Part shown: piece by piece, positions 23,772 to 35,599 of the stretch
Numbering within the stretch: position 1 is the first letter of the stretch
How the letters are laid out: each line of letters starts with the position of its first letter
Origin: Pomphorhynchus laevis
Lineage: Eukaryota; Acanthocephala; Palaeacanthocephala; Echinorhynchida; Pomphorhynchidae
DNA length: 64,000 nt
Reading direction: 5' to 3'
Assembly: GCA_012934845.2 (NCBI GenBank)
Contig: WNNJ02001213.1
Location: forward strand, 372,001 to 436,000
Program-made: the position numbers and the translations under genes
The notes under the pieces: generated by a model
The model's database searches: none
Seen by the model: only the letters and a program-made list of their open reading frames with translations
Told to the model about the DNA's origin: nothing

Positions 23772-24107
23772 TTTATTTTGATATAAATTATGAAATCTTA
23801 TAAAACAATTATTTATTATTTATAATTATTTAATTATTTAACTTTTATTAAGCATTATTTTTATCTATAAATAATTTAATTGATTCCCATTTCATCGCAG
23901 GCTGATGAAATATAAAAATTGACTTTTATTTTAAATTTTAAATTTTAACTATAAAAAATATTATATAATTATATAATTATAATTATATAATTATATTTAA
24001 GTATATAATTTTAACTATATTTTAACTCTAATTTTAAGATATAAACTATTTATAATCTTATATAACGAGCGTAAAAGTATCTTTATTTTTAACTTATATG
24101 TAGTATA

Positions 24108-24525
24108 AAATACGTAGACTCAGTAATCTGATTCAGTTTGTTGATGTGACCATTAAAGTCAATATCATAGCACCCATCAAATTCTGATAAATTAAGCTTA
24201 TTCATAATGCATTTAGAATAATTCATAATTCCTTTATAAATAATTGAATAAAATCTTATATAATAATTTATTATTTTATAAATTGTATAAAATACGTAGA
24301 CTCGCTTATCTGACCTGATTTGTTCTACTGACAAGTTATTATTGACATGTGGATTTTGTTTTCCCGGTAATATAGTCTTTGTCAGAAATATTGAAACTAT
24401 GCATTATTATAAAATACGTAGACTCAGTAATCTGATCCAGTTTGTTGATGTGACCATTAAAGTCAATATTATAGCACCCATCAAATTCTGGTAAATAAAG
24501 CTTATTCATAATGCATTTAGATATG
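24108..24525. repeat. Direct duplication of about 115 bp, 303 bp apart
   Basis: 24108-24225 and 24411-24520 share AAATACGTAGACTCAGTAATCTGAT, TTTGTTGATGTGACCATTAA and GCACCCATCAAATTCTG. The minus strand of both can be read as an EFDGCY.IDFNGHINKL peptide, which may be a fragment of the element's coding region. Confidence 0.75.
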
Positions 24526-24600
24526 TACTGAATACGTAGAATTTTATGACTGGAACGATCTTTTACAGCTGTTTTGTCTGTCAGCTGGGTCAACACGAAT

Positions 24601-25325
24601 CAGTTTATCCCTTATTTTATCCCTTATTAGATACATTGATGGATTGTTCAGTAATCTGTGATACAGATTTGTAAAAAATACAAATTTATAAACGCGTTGT
24701 GCTTACGAAATTCGTTCGAATATTGCCAATAGTTTGTGTCCGTCGATACAAACTGTAAAAATTCGTCAAATTCAGTTGTGATTTCAATAAATTCGTTCTT
24801 AAAATTAATTAAATCAATGGACAATCAATAAAGTCGTTCAATCAAGAATGTATTTTTTAAATTAATGACGCTATTTCTGTATAACATTACGTTAATATTG
24901 ATTAGGATTTTCGCTGTAACCAGGTTTTCGTAATTTGTTCAGTCAGTAACTCTGTTGTTGTCATCAATAGAGTTGTTTGTTCAATTACGTCTTTACTGCA
25001 ATTAGTAAAGTAATAATATAAATAATTCCGTTAATAATTGCAATAATTCCGTTAATAATATACATAATTTCGTTCTTTGTCAAAATCAATATCGCCGTTG
25101 TATGTCGTTGATGTCACGAATAGCGTCGTTCCAATTAGTAATGTCGTTTTTGCCATTAATTATGTCATAAAATGATCACCTTAAAAATTAATCGCTTTTT
25201 GGAATACTATTTTTATTTTCACATAATTCGAATAAATTTTATTTGTTATCTTTTCAGAACTGGCACAAATATTCTTACTAAATCCTTTTTATATTCTCAA
25301 TGTAAAATTTCTTCATTTCTTTTTA
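24601..25325. promoter_or_regulatory. Upstream region of the innexin gene, ending in a splice acceptor
   Basis: A gene-free stretch with recurrent TTCGTT and AATAATTCCGTTAAT phrases. It ends with a strong acceptor, TTTCTTTTTAG (25316-25326), 14 bases before the innexin ATG, which suggests a 5' UTR intron or a trans-splice site. No TATA-type promoter can be singled out in such AT-rich DNA. Confidence 0.4.
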
Positions 25326-25340
25326 GCTTAATTTAAGTAA

Positions 25341-26561
25341 ATGTTAAACGACGTTTCTAAATTGTTTACGAAAGTTGGTCAACCAGGCCGACGTGACGAT
25401 GATGTTTTTGATAAGATATCAAGAAGATGGACTGTTATACTGATGGCTGTATTCCTGTTGGCTATTACAAGCAAACACTATTTTGGTGATCCGATTGAAT
25501 GTTGGACACCTGCTGAATTCAAGGGAAGTCATAATGATTATGTGAAGCACTACTGTTGGATAACTTATACCTATCATGTACCTAACAATATTACCTTAAA
25601 TCGAAATACACTACGTGAATTTCGAACAAGTTACTACATCTGGATACCGTTCATTTTCACCTTGTCGGCTTTGCTTTTTTATATCCCATGCTGGGTATGG
25701 CATAGTCTAGGACGTCGGGCAAGATATGATCTGCCGAGAGTTCTTTCGTTAGCAGCAAAATCCGTAGATTCTAGTGATAAACTTGATTCAATAGTTATTT
25801 ACTATGACAAGAAGAGCAAGTACATTAAATATCACGATAAAAGAATAATATCGAGAATTACAAAATGTGTATTCAGTCCAATCGGAGGTGGCACCGTTAC
25901 CGCTATATATTTATTCACCAAGAGCTTATACCTGATCAATGCAGTTGGTCACTTCTTTTTGTTGAATTTTATGCTTGGCTTCGACTATCACACATATGGT
26001 TGGCACGTTCTTAAAGCTTTGATTGTAGGTCATGATTGGGAAGAAAGTAGGCATTTTCCACGTACTACATATTGTGATATCGGTGTTCGCTACAAAGGCG
26101 ATAATCTTAATAATTACACTGTTCAATGTGTTCTGCCAGTAAACCTATTTCACGAGAAGATATTCGCAATTCTGTGGTTTTGGTTTGCATTTGTCGCAAT
26201 ACTAACTATGCTCGGAATTATCTACTGGACATTGCTAATGACTCGTCGTGGCCGTCTAAGCTACGTGCGTCGCCATCTTCGATTACAAGAGCTCGCAGGC
26301 GGTAGTCGACAGCATTTACGCTACCCTTCACCCTTATCGGATAGTCGATTCGAAAAGTTTTTTAATTCATATCTTGGAGGAGACGGCGTGTTGCTTTTAC
26401 GATTAGTGGGTAAAAATTCGAGCCGGACACTTGCTGGTGAACTTTTGAACAAACTTTGGTTAAACTTCCTTCAAAATAACGCCGCTCCTTCATCCTCATA
26501 TTCAACAGAATCAGACAGTGCGGTGACTGAATCGTTGTTGGCTGCCAACAAAAATCACTGA
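25341..26561 (+). CDS. Innexin (gap-junction channel protein)
   Basis: A 406-aa uninterrupted frame with full innexin architecture. TM1 is at about residues 31-49. The first extracellular loop has Cys54 and Cys72 within ECWTPAEF and HYCW. The signature YYIWIPF (98-104, usually YYQWVPF) opens TM2. TM3 is at about 190-212. The second loop has Cys245 and Cys263 within TYCDIGVR and YTVQCVLPVN. TM4 is at about 273-298, and a cytoplasmic tail of about 105 aa ends Ser-rich. Innexins form intercellular channels in protostomes. The second loop Cys pair is spaced CX17C as usual for the family, so the channel should be functional. Length is normal (about 360-450). The absence of introns is unusual. The acceptor at 25316-25326 argues for a leader exon. 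No neighbour is functionally related. Confidence 0.95.
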   Translation: MLNDVSKLFTKVGQPGRRDDDVFDKISRRWTVILMAVFLLAITSKHYFGDPIECWTPAEFKGSHNDYVKHYCWITYTYHVPNNITLNRNTLREFRTSYYIWIPFIFTLSALLFYIPCWVWHSLGRRARYDLPRVLSLAAKSVDSSDKLDSIVIYYDKKSKYIKYHDKRIISRITKCVFSPIGGGTVTAIYLFTKSLYLINAVGHFFLLNFMLGFDYHTYGWHVLKALIVGHDWEESRHFPRTTYCDIGVRYKGDNLNNYTVQCVLPVNLFHEKIFAILWFWFAFVAILTMLGIIYWTLLMTRRGRLSYVRRHLRLQELAGGSRQHLRYPSPLSDSRFEKFFNSYLGGDGVLLLRLVGKNSSRTLAGELLNKLWLNFLQNNAAPSSSYSTESDSAVTESLLAANKNH

Positions 26562-26729
26562 TTTTATGTAAATCAGTTGTCGTTTACTTATAAAAATTAG
26601 TTATGTACAATTATAAAACTAAATAAGTCTGTTTTTTAAACTAATTGATACTAAATAGTATCTACAGCATGTTTATTGTAAATTTTACAATTCGATTTTA
26701 TTTTTATTTTATCAGGACAGAAATAGTGT

Positions 26730-27000
26730 TATGATAATTTATTAGTGGAGAGAGTGAAGAAAATATTTATTTAATCTCGAATTTTCAATAGCCTACTGCT
26801 ATCATCATCAGGAGTAAATGTTACAAAAAAATATTTTTACAAAGTGTTATGATAATTGCAATCGAAAATTCGTCAAATTTTTAATAAATTTTGCTAGAAA
26901 ATGAATTTTACAAGAAACACATTTTTGAATGAGCGTTCATGTATACTATATAATATTAAATATAATATATAAAAAATAGTAAAATATATAAAGTTAATTA
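26730..27000 (+). mobile_element. Penelope-like RT scrap and foldback-related sequence
   Basis: 26880-26945 repeats the wording of 53280-53335 (AATTTTACAAGAAACACATTTT, GAGCGTTCATG), the RT thumb of the Penelope-like element. 26740-26830 resembles one arm of the 38245-38458 foldback (ATTTATTTAATCTCGAATTTTC, ATCATCATCAGGAGT). Too short to code. Confidence 0.5.
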
Positions 27001-27048
27001 TCTACTTGTAATGTCGGCCAACTTTAAACTATCGCTTAAGATTTACAA

Positions 27049-27050
<2 letters not shown>

Positions 27051-27099
<49 letters not shown>
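27051..27099. repeat. (AT)n microsatellite
   Basis: About 24 uninterrupted AT dinucleotides. Confidence 0.95.
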
Positions 27100-27103
<4 letters not shown>

Positions 27104-27158
27104 GAAAAACAATTTCCCAGTACGGGATGTTTTACCTATGCAGGGTTATAAAAAAGAT

Positions 27159-28125
27159 TTATTTTAACGAGGCCAGCGCACGCTTACATGACCACAACAA
27201 AACAAAAATGTAAATCATGTGTCGAGAAGTTGTGAACTCCCTCTCGAGAGGGAGTTGATTCCAGGCGAGTGGGGTGGCGACGAGGAAGGATCGGATATCG
27301 TAGTTGTTGGAGTAATTGGAAACGTGGAGTAAGAGGGTATGACGGGAACGCAGCGATAACGAGGTGGAGCGAGTGTCGTCTAAGAAATCAAGGTTGATGA
27401 ACGATAGGAAGCAGACAGCGATGAGACGAAAAGTTACGTATGTGGATGGTGGGCCAGGAGAGTTGGGCAAGATATGTGGATGTGTAGTTGAAGCGACGGA
27501 GACAAAAGAGCACTCGAACGGCGGAGTTGATTATTCATTGTAGGGGTAGGATGATGAATTTTGGAGAATTGGCTAAAAGGCTAAGGCAGTAATCGATTTT
27601 AGGGAAGAGAAGCGATGAAAACATATACAGAAATGGAAATCGATTAGGCGGCGGATACGGCGGATGTCATGGATAATTAAGTTAGACGAGCGGACCTTGT
27701 CGCGGACGAAGGGTTTAAGGGAAAGGTAATCATCGAAATGGAAGCCTAAGAAAGTGAGATTGTGGACTATGGGGATGACTATGAGGCAAAAAATATAGGG
27801 GAGGAGATATGTTTGGCTTACGGGGGAGGATCCACATTATTTTGGACTAGTCGGGTGTAGAACGAGACTTAGATGAGAGAGACGTTTGTAGATATAAGAA
27901 AGACAGTTGGAGGCAGAAATGCCGATATCGTGTATGCGATGTGCAGGTGCATGAGCATAGACGATAATGTCATCGGCGTATTGCATGACGTTAAAGGAGT
28001 AAGGTTTGATAAACGGAGAGAGATCGCCAAGCAGAAGAGAGAAAAGCAGGAGACCTAGGACTGAACCTTGTGAGACCCCGCAAAAAAATAGGGATGGGAG
28101 GGGAGGAGGATGAATTAGAACAGAT
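27159..28125 (-). mobile_element. CR1/L2-like LINE family B, 5'-truncated copy (RT to 3' end)
   Basis: Minus-strand order: FCGVSQGSVLG (about 28085), MQYADDIIVYAHA (YADD, about 27985), LTFLGFHFDD, VRDKVRSSN, and the terminal TRSTSLSLRSRHTLLLHV with FLVATPLAWNQLP. It ends near 27160 with GTAAGCGTGCGCTGGCCTCG, where the second half of the usual 3' hairpin is missing. About 240 bp (27880-28125) are over 95% identical by eye to 44050-44308 read in reverse, so both copies are young. Frames are broken by stops. Confidence 0.85.
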
Positions 28126-28472
28126 TATGTACTATGAGTTATTCAATTTTTACAAAAGTAATAAAACTTCTGTTTTCGTTTTATTTGAATTTATTAGCTA
28201 AACGGTAAAACCTGAAGAATAGTGAAAGCATGCATTATTGTGCTTCCATATAAATTAAATATACCCAAGATTTTTTACAAAAAATAATCTTTAATCATTT
28301 AATAAAAAATTCAAAATTTCTACATTGTGTCAAAGATATGTGTTGTATTCAAGTGTTAGCAAATAGATTCGTCAAGTGCATACCTAAATATATATGTGAT
28401 CAAATTCTTTGTCTAAAAATTATTTAAATACAAATGATTAAGATTAATTATTTGTATTAATTATTTTATAAT

Positions 28473-28740
28473 ATGAGGTTCCTTCGCGGTATGGCCGGTC
28501 TTAGCCTTAGAGATAAGGTTAGGAATTCGTTTATCCGGCATAGACTCGGAGTAAAGTCGCTTCTTCTCAACATCGAAGAAAGTCAGCTGATGTGGCTAGG
28601 ACACGTTCTTAGGATGTCTAGGGATCACCTTACTCAAAGGGTGTTCCAGGCCGGACTCTCTGGAAAGAAACCTCGAGGTAGACCTCAATACAGGTAGAGA
28701 GATCAAGTTTTGAAACTGTATGAAACCTCCTTGGGGTATC
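28473..28740 (+). mobile_element. RTE-like LINE C-terminal fragment
   Basis: A 74-aa frame reads RFLRGMAGLSLRDKVRNS, IRHRLGV, SQLMWLGHVLRMSRDHL and SGKKPRGRPQ, the classic end of RTE-type ORFs (RW.GHV.RM..., GKRPRGRP). It differs in wording from the RTE piece at 15160, so it is a second RTE lineage. A short echo (CTCTGGAAAGAAATCTCGAG) lies at 29117-29136. Confidence 0.75.
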
Positions 28741-28769
28741 TGAAAGAGTACTCTGGAAAATAAGCAGGA

Positions 28770-29720
28770 AAATAATTATGTTATATCGATAATACATAGT
28801 TTCAGTATTTCTGACAGAGGTTATATTACCGGAGAAACAAAGTCCATAAATCAATAATAACTTGTCAGTAAAACAAATCAGATCAGTTAACAGAGTCTAC
28901 GTATTTTATCCGAGATATAAATAAAAATAAAGATAAATAATAAATAATTATATAAGATTTTATACAATTTAAAAGTCAATTTTATAAAAATTGACTCAAT
29001 CATTTATTTTTAATTGAAAAATAATATAAAATAAATAATTAAATAATAAATAAATTAAAGACTTAATAAATAAAATAAAATTAAAATAATTTAAAATAAA
29101 TTAATAAATAAAAGACTCTCTGGAAAGAAATCTCGAGGTAGACCTATTAATTATTTATTAATTATTAATAAAATAATAATAATTAATTATTTAATAAAAA
29201 ATTCAAAATTTCTACATTATTTAAATACAAATGATTAAAATTAATACAAATAATTTTTGTATTTTTTCTACAAAAATTATTTAAATACAAATGATTAAAA
29301 ATAATTGTTTTTATTTCACATATTTAAATCTAGATGTGGTTATCACATCTAAAATTTAACTTTCACTACAATAAATTGATATAGCAGAGAAGCAATAAAG
29401 AGTTAGGGAAAAGTAGTGTTTAGGACTAGCTAGTGGTATATAAATGATTTGATATCCTATTGATTGCATTACTTTGCGAGTCCTGCCTGAATTCAGCCGT
29501 TAGTACTCAATATACTGATAAAATTGATGCCGGTAAAATCGTTCAAGTTGAAGACGAAGCAAGGAAAATAAAACCTAATGTGGCTAGAATGATTAAGACA
29601 ATTGGATTTTAGGAATGATTAGATCAGATAACTGAGTCTACGTATTTTATACGATATATAAATTAAAAATAAAGATAAATAATAAATAATTATTAAAGAT
29701 TATATTCAGAATATATTCTT
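28770..29720 (-). mobile_element. Penelope-like tail units, minus orientation
   Basis: 28800-28985 holds, in reverse, the TTTCTGACAGAGGTTATATT stem, AACAGAGTCTACGTATTTTA and the AGTCAATT..AATTGACT hairpin in the order seen at 33840-35340. A second ACTGAGTCTACGTATTTTAT lies at 29626. The sequence between is AATAAATAATTAA-rich. No coding part remains. Confidence 0.5.
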
Positions 29721-30159
29721 TAAATTATATCGTGCTATATTCTTTAAATTATATTGATAAATAATTTTCAATATACTGCAACATTAGGAACGGAGTACAG
29801 TCACAAACACGCAATTTAAAAACACAAAAATACTAAAATAGTTGATGATCCAATATTGATAAAGAATTATTTGAGCTGGATCAAATAAGGAAAAATTTGA
29901 ATTTTTGTTAACCTTTGCTAGCATCTTCAGTAAATTACATTTCATTTTCTTCATTGGATCCATTATTCCATATTAGATCAACAACTGATGAGATGTATTG
30001 AAACTGAATTGTAGCGACTGATGTTGTTTAATAAGAATTTAAAATGTGTAAAATCATTTAAATAACAATAAGTGACATATTAATTTAGAATCAGCTTAAT
30101 TGATTACACTGAAAATAAGTGAAATGGTTTAAAAATTGAAAAAAAAGTTTAAAACAGTT

Positions 30160-30272
30160 TTAAACTGCTTATTTTAGGATAAAATTGAAACATTTTACAA
30201 AATGTTTTAAATTGTTTATTTTAGGATAAAATTGAAACATTTTACAAAATGTTTTAAACTGCTTATTTTAGG
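30160..30272. repeat. 47-bp tandem repeat, about 2.4 copies
   Basis: TTTTAGGATAAAATTGAAAC with ACAAAATGTTTTAAA recurs at a 47-bp period. Confidence 0.85.
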
Positions 30273-30445
30273 TTCCTATCTTACAGTTGTTGTTCCTATC
30301 TCATGGTTGTTTTTCATATAAGACACTTACGAGATTAGAAATAGTTAAGATACTGTGTATTACTTACAAATCCATACTTACGCTGTTTCAAACTTATATA
30401 ACTCCAAACTTCTAATAGCATATGTCCTTAAGAATTTTAATTTGT

Positions 30446-30480
30446 ACATTAATATAGTATTAACAATACTATATTAATGT
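30446..30480. repeat. Perfect 16-bp palindrome with a 3-base loop
   Basis: ACATTAATATAGTATT and its exact complement flank AAC. It ends two bases before the first recognisable codons of the Gypsy element, so it may mark the insertion or recombination point. Confidence 0.9.
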
Positions 30481-30481
30481 T

Positions 30482-33400
30482 TATTGGAGCGGTCAAAGCT
30501 TTCGCTGGACGACGCTTATCAAGCTGCTCGATCGCTTGAACAGGCCGAATTACAAGCTAACTCGTACTCTTGTCAACCTGCGCAAATGATGGATCCTATT
30601 AATGTTGCAGCTAGTAGTGAAAATATGACGGACGACTCTCCGGCAATTCAAGTTAATGCTACCCGTCAATCTTGTTTCTTCTGTGGAAATGCAAATCCTC
30701 GAGCCCAATGCCCGGCGCTAAAAGTTAAATGCCGATCGTGTCAAAAAGTCGGTCATTTTGCCAAAATGTGCATGTCCAGGAAGCGCAATTCGATTGACTT
30801 GAATTCAATAGAGATTGCTCAAATTTCACAGCTTTCTTCTCCGGGTCTCAAGAACGCCATGGTTTCTATAATGGCTTACGGTATCAAAATGAATGCTCTG
30901 ATAGATACTGGTAGCAGTTCAAATTTTATATCGTCAAACATTATAAAACGTTGTAAACGGTTAACTACTAAGTGTTACGAAATTGCTCGGATGGCATCGT
31001 CTTCTTTTCAAAGCGTTTTGAGGGAAACAGTTGCTCTCGATTTGGAGCTAATGGGCGAAACATATTATGGTGTCAAGTGTTTTGTTCTAGACAACCTTTG
31101 TGCTGATGTAATTTTGGGCCATCCTTTTCTCAGGCGTTTCAAGCATCTTGCACTGGAGTTTGGAGGAATGCATGCACCGATTGTTATTGGGGCCCTGGAA
31201 GCAATGCATGTTGAACCACATCCGTTATTTGAACATAGGCGTATCGATATTCGTCCATTGCAAACAAAATCTTGTCGACGAACTCCTAGTCAGGACGCAT
31301 TTATTAAATCAGAAGTAAAGCGACTTCTCGAAAACGGCATCATAGAACCAAGTTCATCCCCCTGGAGGGCACAAGCACTCATTGTTACAAATTCTCAGGG
31401 AAAACAAAGAATGGTGATCGACTATTCACGGACGATCAATCGATTCACATTGCTCGACACATTTCCCTTGCCACGAACGGATGATTTAATAGACAAGCTT
31501 TCGAACTATCGAATATTCTCATGCGTGGATATGAAAGATGCCTACAATCAACTACCTATTTTACAATCCGAAAAAAGAGTTCACAGCTTTCGAGACTGCT
31601 AAAGGCCTTTATCAATACAAACGAGTGCCTTTCGGGCTCACAAACGGTGTAGCAGTGTTCCAGCGCATCATGAATAGTTTAATTGACAGAGAAGCATTGT
31701 CTGGTGTCTTTTCGTATCTCGACGACATTTTAATTGCAGGAAAGAATAGGGAAGAGCATAACGCAAACCTCCAGAAATTCTTAGCCATGGCAAGAAAATA
31801 CCATCTAACATTAAACGAAACCAAGAGTGTGTTCGCATCCGAGTCAATAAGCGTTTTGGGACAGTGTATTGAGAACGGAATGATTAAGCCCGACCCACGA
31901 CGAACTAGACCAATCTTCGAGCTCAAGAATCCGACGGATGCAACCGAACATTCCCATCTGCGGGGGTTGTTAACTTACTATTGTCGCTGGATACCTGGTT
32001 TTGCGCACCGCGCTCGAGATTTTGCTACAAAGACAAATTTTCCCATGGGTGAATCAGCAATGAAGAGCTTGAAGGATATAAAAGCAGCTTTAATGTGTGC
32101 CTGCCGTTCGTGTATAGATGAAAATTTACCATTTGAAGTAGAGACAGATGCATCAAAAGTAGCGATAGCGGCTACCTTGAGCCAGCGTGGTAGACCAGTT
32201 GCTTTTTTTCGCGAGTACTGTCCAAACATGAAAAGCGCAATCCAGCGATTGAATTAGAAGCTCTGGCAATAATTGAAGCTCTTAAAGAATGGCGTCACTA
32301 CCTCATTGGACGTCCATTTCGAGTTATTACAGATCAAAGATCAGTTGCTTATATGATGTCTTCACATTCGAATAGGATAAAAAATGAAAAAATTGAACGC
32401 TGGCGATTAGATTTATCCCAATTTCGCTTTGAGATCATTTATCGTCCCGGCGTTGACAACGTAGCAGCGGACGCTTTATCACGACTAGCATGCTCCGGCG
32501 TAACGACTTCTCAATCCGACTTAATAAAATTACACCGTTCACTATGTCATCCTGGTCAGACAAGATTGTGGCATTACGTCAGGGCAAAGAATTTGCCATT
32601 TTCTTTAAGTGATATACGGGAAGTTGTAAACTCTTGTTCAACGTGTGCAAAGATAAAGCCGAGATTCTATCGTCCTCCCACCAGCGTCTTAATCAAATCA
32701 CTTCAACCGTTTGAACGTTTGTCAATCGACTTCAAGGGTCCACTTCCCAGTAAAACAAACGCAAAATATATACTGACGGTCGTCGATGAGTTTTCAAGGT
32801 TTCCGTGGGCATTTCCGTGTTGCGATACTTCTGCCGAATCAGTTATAACATGCTTAAAGCAGCTTTTCTACCTTTTTGGGACACCGAAATATTTGCACTC
32901 AGACCGAGGAAGCGCTTTTGTGTCACGCGAATTTAAAGTGTTTACATCTTCACTTGGGATTGCTACAAGACAAACTTCTTCTTACAATCCGCGGGGCAAT
33001 GGCCAATGTGAGCGATTAAATGGAACGATATGGCGTGGAATTCAGTTATCGGTGTTGGATGCGAAATTACCAATACAGTCTTGGGCGTCAGTTTTGCCTT
33101 CTGTGCTGAACTCAATTCGGTGTTTGATGTGTACATCTACCAACGCAACGCCTCATGAACGTATGTTCAAGTACGACCGAAGATCTTCAACATGCCGTTC
33201 GCTACCAAGTTGGCTTTTAAATTTGGGGCCGGTTCTGGTTCGTTGTCGTAATAAATGAGACAATGTGGTACAAGAAGCACTGTTGCTAGAATCGAACCAG
33301 CACTACGCTAGAATACAACTAAAAAGTGGGCACGTTTCCACGGTTTTAACGCGGGACTTAGCACCTTGCCCTGAAGATCAACTATCATTGTCGTGGTCCG

Positions 33401-33824
33401 GGCCAGATGGGACGACATTAGCAGAGTCAAACAATACTAACCAAAAGGAATTCCTACATCCAACAACGACATCCATAAACCAAGATCTTAACTTATCAAA
33501 CTTTGAGGAAGCCTCCTCCCAAGCAATGGACGGAAATAGCAACGAATAAGCTACATCAACCCAATCAAACTTGAATTTGGATAGGCAGACGATTACTACT
33601 CAAGTCAACCAATCTAACAACGAGGTACGAAGAAGTAAAAGTTAGCGAGGTCAACCTGCTTATCTTTCAAACTATTATGTAGGGGAAGAATGTGGTATAT
33701 AGTCAATAATCTCTAATTGACATGAGTATCTATAACTGTTTTTATAAACTGATTGTTTTCTAGATTGATAAATAAAACCTCTTTGGTTTAGACTTCATTT
33801 ACATTACGACAGTGCCTTGCTACA
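30482..33824 (+). mobile_element. Ty3/Gypsy-type LTR retrotransposon, fossil
   Basis: In order: a Gag end with a CCHC-type zinc knuckle (about 30670-30770), an aspartic protease with the DTGSS box (about 30900), reverse transcriptase with the FSYLDDI box (about 31250-31990), RNase H (about 32110-32500), and integrase with its zinc-binding and catalytic parts (about 32510-33240), then a short tail. The domain order PR-RT-RH-IN places it in Gypsy. A purine tract (33681-33690) precedes a candidate 134-bp 3' LTR (33691-33824, TG...CA). No matching 5' LTR is seen and the Gag start is absent. It is broken, with only a few breaks, so it is of moderate age. Confidence 0.9.
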
Positions 33825-33839
33825 AAATGGATAAATCAT

Positions 33840-35340
33840 ATCAGATAACTGAGTGTAAATATTTTATACTATATATAAATTAAAAGTAAAGGTAAATAAT
33901 AAATAATTATATGACTTTTTACAATTTATTAAAATTGAAATTTAAAATTGAAATATAAAATAAAAGTCAAATTTTATGAATTGAATAATAAATAACAGAC
34001 GATGTATTCGAATAAGAATTAGAGGTAATCAGGAGAAACTGCTATGTTATCAAGTTTCGCCCACTATTCCTCGACCAAACATAGCAGCGGAGCCAAGTTC
34101 GCGCTAATGACGTATTTCCTCCGAAGAAATTTGATTATTTGGTGTTCCTTATTCTAATACAAAGCATATTGTTAGTTATTCATAAATTTTTTCTCTTTTT
34201 TGTAAATTTAATATTTAATAATAATTTGTTGATCTAAATTCTAAGAAATGAAAAAATCGTTAAACTTTCTTGAAAATAAGCAGAAAAATAATAATGTCAT
34301 ATCAAAAATGCAAAGTTTCAGTATTTCTGACAGAGTTTAGATTACCGGGATAACAAAGTCCGCAGGTCAATAATAACATGTCAGTAGAACAAATCAGATC
34401 AGATATCTGAGTATACGTATTATATATTTGTATAATATGATCTGACAATAATTAAATAATATTTAAATAATTAAATATTAATAATATGATCTGACACAGA
34501 TCATATTAAATGTATTGTAAATGTTTCAATTTTAATTGTATTAAAAATCATCCTGTATTTTAAATTATCAATTTTTTGAACATTCATATTGAGATTTACT
34601 TTCGTGTGATTCAATCTGAATCACGAAAAACAAAATAAATAAATTCTATAAGGTCGATCGGATAAAACATCAAACTTTATTCTTTTTAAGAATAAAGTTA
34701 ACTTAAAAATCAGCTAACTAAGTCTACGTATTTTAAACGATAATTATAAAAATAAAGATAAATTAAAATTAAATAATTAAATCTACAAATAATAATTTAA
34801 ATAATTAAATAATAAAATTTATTATTTAATTATTTAAATAATTAAATATACAGTAAATAAAGTATTTAATAAAGTATTTTATTAAATATAAAATATATAT
34901 AAATACTTTATATTAAATATATAAAGTATTTTATTATCTAATAAAGTATTTTCTTTGATGAAATTTGATTATTTAGTGTACCTTATTCTAATACAAAGCA
35001 TATTGTTTATTATCCATCCATAAAAAATTTTCGTTAAATAAATTTTTAATGATATTTTATTGTTTTGTATATTGTAAAAGTATAAGAAAAATAAAATATC
35101 CATTAAACTAGCTTGAAAATTAATATAAAAATAATGCCGTATCAAGAATACATGGTTTCTGTATTTCTGAGATAGGTTATATTACCGGGAAAATAAAGTC
35201 GACAATAACTTGTCAGCATAACAAATCAGACTAGATAACTGAGTCTACGTATTTTATACGATATATAAATAAAAAATAAAGATAAATAATTATAAATAAT
35301 AAATGATTACATAAGATATTATACAATTTATATTTATATA
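33840..35340 (-). mobile_element. Penelope-like non-autonomous units in tandem, minus orientation
   Basis: Read on the minus strand, the series GTATAAAATACGTAGACTCAG, CTGACAAG..TGTCAG stem, RT-tail remnant (near 35010 and 34180), CTTTGTATTAGAATAAGG, pseudoknot (34033-34087) and AGTCAATT hairpin recurs. ACTGAG-type marks stand at about 33847, 34402, 34716 and 35240, so at least two shortened units lie head to tail. Unit length is about 550-800 bp. They have lost nearly all RT sequence but kept the 3' structures. Confidence 0.6.
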
Positions 35341-35599
35341 ACGATATAATTTCGTGGTAGTCGAAAGCACTTGATGGTTCACTCGGGCACGATATGGCAT
35401 GATGATTGAAGATACAAACGTCTATAAACGTTCGCTCATACTGTCACCCAGCAAGACCGCAACAGTTGACATCTAATCGAGTTTCGTTCTCTTTGCATGT
35501 AGTTGCTCTTTGAAATATTATAGAGGAATCTATTTGATGTAATTTAGGTTCGATTTTAATACTGGAACACGCTTGCTAGCTCATGTCAAAGAAGATCTC

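Larger units (their letters stand above)
22850..24600 (+). mobile_element. Penelope-like retroelement 3' block with tandem tail
   Basis: 22890-22980 matches the last codons and stop of the RT-like frame at 53220-53561 (AAATTTTTATGGATGGATAA). It is followed by CTTTGTATTAGAATAA, a CTGTTATGTT/AACATAATAG hairpin pair (23061-23109), a 144-bp tandem array (23124-23771), then units carrying AAATACGTAGACTCAGT (about 24108, 24293, 24411) and a CTGACAAG...TTTGTCAG stem (24330-24390). The same order recurs on the minus strand at 33840-35340. The protein part is almost wholly gone. Confidence 0.6.

Noticed and set aside
24089-24596. Two similar minus-strand frames (EFDGCY..IDFNGHINKL) as a duplicated small gene
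   Set aside because: They lie inside repeated Penelope-like tail units, and the rest of each frame differs.
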